Source of the DNA: Symbiodinium natans | Lineage: Eukaryota > Sar > Dinophyceae > Suessiales > Symbiodiniaceae | DNA: 64,000 nucleotides | Assembly (NCBI GenBank): GCA_905221605.1 | Contig: CAJNDS010001035.1 | Location: 156,001-220,000 of the forward strand | Direction of reading: 5' to 3' | Part shown: one piece after another, positions 62,361-64,000 of the stretch | How positions within the stretch are numbered: the stretch's first letter is position 1 | Layout of the letters: every line of letters starts with the position of its first letter | Position numbers and translations under genes: made by a program | The notes under the pieces: model-generated | Database searches by the model: none | The model's input: the letters and a program-made list of their open reading frames with translations, nothing else | Told to the model about the DNA's origin: nothing

Positions 62361-62532
62361 GCTTGGGGCTTTAGGGGCTTTAGGGGCTTTAGGGGCTTTA
62401 GGGGCTTTAGGGGCTTTAAGGGCTTTAGGGGCTTTAGGGGCTTTAGGGTCTTTAGGGGCTTTAGGGGCTTTAGGGGCTTTGGAGGCTTTAGGGGCTTTAG
62501 GGGCTTCAGGGGCTTTAGGGGCTTTGGGGGTT
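62361..62532. repeat. period-9 satellite (GGGGCTTTA)n
   Basis: About 18 near-perfect 9-bp units following a normal TTTAGGG array, another telomere-derived satellite with two added bases. Confidence 0.95.
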
Positions 62533-62959
62533 TGGGGGGTTTCAGGGGTGTCGGTGCCGGCTGCTTATTTTTTCCCGTTGCGGTTTTGGGACGTGTTTGG
62601 GGCTGTTTGCGTTCGGCTTCGGCTGCTTATGGGCTGCTGAAGGTTTGTGGTCAAATCAGTGTGCCCTTCGAGAAGCGACAAGAAACCCAACACCGTGGGC
62701 AACAAACCCCCGGAGGAAACCCTGAATCCCTAAACGGTAAACGCTAAACCCTGGACCCTACTTGGGGTGCGCATAACCCTACTTACAACTACCCATGAAC
62801 CTTCAAGTAGTTCCAAGTAGTTTAGACCTGAACCCTAAACCCTAAACCCTAAACCCTAAACCCTAAACCCTAAACCCTAAACCCTACACCCTAAACCCTA
62901 AACCCTAAACCCTAAACCCTTTCCTATGCAATGCTATCCTGGAACCAGGTGCCCAATCA

Positions 62960-63060
62960 TCACACGAAGTCTAATTTCTGCAATTTCTCGTCCGCGGCCT
63001 CCGTTCACCCGTATCCACCACGAGCAGGTGCACCTGCCAGCGCATTCTGAAGCACTTGAA
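62960..63060 (-). CDS. candidate exon, unassigned
   Basis: Reads CFRMRWQVHLLVVDTGERRP then RTRNCR on minus. Other frames are partly open too. Confidence 0.35.
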
Positions 63061-63129
63061 ATGACCCTAAACCCTAAACCCTAAACCCTAAACCTTAAAC
63101 CCTAAACCCTAAGCCCTAAACCCTAAACC

Positions 63130-63180
63130 CATTCTGGTCTGGTTGAGGAGTCTCAGCCCGAAACCGCAGGGCCCAGAGCA
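63130..63180 (-). CDS. candidate exon, unassigned
   Basis: Reads CSGPCGFGLRLLNQTRM on minus. Confidence 0.4.
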
Positions 63181-63789
63181 CTGAAACCTTGAACTCTAAA
63201 CCCTAAACCCTAAACCCTGAACCCTGCACCCTGAACCCTCGGCCCTGAATCTGAAGTTTTGGAGGTTGGATAAAATCGAGCCTCGGGTGCGATATGTTCC
63301 GGGGGGGGGGGGGGGGTACGGCGATCAGGGTTTAGGGTTTAGGGTTAGGGTTTCGAAGAATTTTGGGTCTAAGGTCTTAATATCAGCACACGGGACAAGA
63401 ATGTAGACCACACAAGTCTCACAAAACAAAAGATAGGGGCACCTATTTACACAATCCGAATGTGCGCTCTGCAAGTAGGGTCGTTTCATTTCTGGTTTAG
63501 AGCTTAGACAAGTGTCGAAGTATCGGTAGATGTTTACGCTCCTGCATTACTCCCTTGTTGCTCGTTTCGGGCTTAAGGCATAGGACCCCCGATGCATCAG
63601 GGTTTAGGGTTTAGGGATATACGGGCCCTGCATCAGTCCTGGTACTGGCAGGGTCTTCAGTATTCTCCCCATCCCCCTGTAAATCGCAAGGATCCATACA
63701 GTAGCAGACAGGCTCACGCACCCCTTACCCCGTAGCCCTAAACCCTAAACCCCAAACCCTAAACCCTAAAACCTAAACCCTAAACCCAA

Positions 63790-63885
63790 ATCGCCTCGCA
63801 GGTGATCTGGTGCTTCTGGACAGTGGCCGGAATGCACAGAGGCACGCCGGTCTGCAGGCAAGGCTGAGTTTGGAACATCTCGGTT
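63790..63885 (-). CDS. candidate exon, unassigned
   Basis: Reads EMFQTQPCLQTGVPLCIPAT then VQKHQITCEAIW on minus. A clear exon by composition; no family named. Confidence 0.5.
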
Positions 63886-63915
63886 TAGGATTTAGGGTTC
63901 AGGGTTTAGGGTTAG

Positions 63916-64000
63916 TTGGGATGTTCCCCCTTATACTCACAGTCCTTCATAGGGGTAAAAACAGGGGGGGGGGGGGGGGCCACCCAATTAAGGACTGTTA
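63916..64000. mobile_element. foldback element, TTGGGATGTTCCC family, cut by window end
   Basis: TTGGGATGTTCCCCCTTATA ... AGTCCTT, then a poly-G core and AAGGACTGTTA at the last bases, matching the left and inner arms of the family. Confidence 0.75.

Larger units (their letters stand above)
3001..63790. repeat. window-wide interspersed TTTAGGG/CCCTAAA telomere-type arrays
   Basis: More than 100 separate arrays by eye, from 2 to about 30 units, in both orientations, spaced every few hundred bp from about 3 kb to the end. They lie in introns, spacers and the bodies of foldback elements. No exon of the three resolved genes contains one. Major arrays are listed separately. They are internal arrays, not a chromosome end, because genes continue on both sides and polarity changes repeatedly. 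Confidence 0.95.

Noticed and set aside
3001-63790. A chromosome end or true telomere
   Set aside because: Arrays are short, change polarity repeatedly and sit between exons of genes that continue on both sides.
1-64000. tRNA, rRNA, spliced-leader genes, or a retroelement with reverse transcriptase
   Set aside because: No recognisable cloverleaf, rRNA core, spliced-leader sequence or polymerase motifs were seen, though short ncRNAs could be missed by eye.

Overview
This is nuclear DNA of a dinoflagellate, most likely of the Symbiodiniaceae or a close relative. The evidence is the TTTAGGG/CCCTAAA telomere-type repeat scattered through the window in both orientations, introns with GC, GA or GT donors, acceptors that are almost always AG followed by G, small exons (20-207 nt), one-way gene order on the minus strand, and a ubiquitin-like/ankyrin protein of a type common in these algae. 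Nearly all long open frames are repeat-derived or antisense shadows. The real genes appear only when short GC-rich blocks lying between telomeric arrays are spliced by eye.

Three minus-strand genes could be read through in frame. (1) 25207 to about 11940: a FAD-dependent oxidoreductase of the DAO/TDA3 type in 15 recognised exons. (2) 20395 to about 18940: a ubiquitin-like + ankyrin-repeat gene in 5 exons, lying wholly inside intron 5 of gene 1 on the same strand. (3) 10645 to 2573: a 16-exon, 483-codon fusion of a BtuF-like substrate-binding domain, a DUF5522-like CCGxGCRHCPY module and a PP-loop (SGGKDS) ATP-pyrophosphatase domain. A fourth gene starting at 27033 begins with a signal peptide. 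From 27.9 kb to the end, and below 2.3 kb, there are about 45 further exon-like minus-strand blocks that I could not assign to families.

The main discovery is how these genes are interrupted. All four ankyrin introns, eight of fifteen introns in the fusion gene and at least two in the oxidoreductase gene fit one pattern: a foldback (terminal-inverted-repeat) element of about 100-300 bp, beginning CT and ending AG, flanked by a 4-bp direct repeat of the form GANN. Removing the element plus one repeat copy restores the reading frame and the conserved motif ([14 protein letters not shown], the ankyrin consensus). The intron is then GANN + element, spliced GA...AG|G. These look like introners, that is, intron-making transposable elements.

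The second theme is the telomeric repeat. More than 100 arrays (estimated by eye) sit in introns, spacers and the bodies of foldback elements. At least eight are flanked by direct duplications of 12-44 bp, as expected for insertion at staggered breaks. Some have turned into period-8 or period-9 satellites or homogenised variants. No rRNA, tRNA, spliced-leader or CRISPR sequence was recognised.
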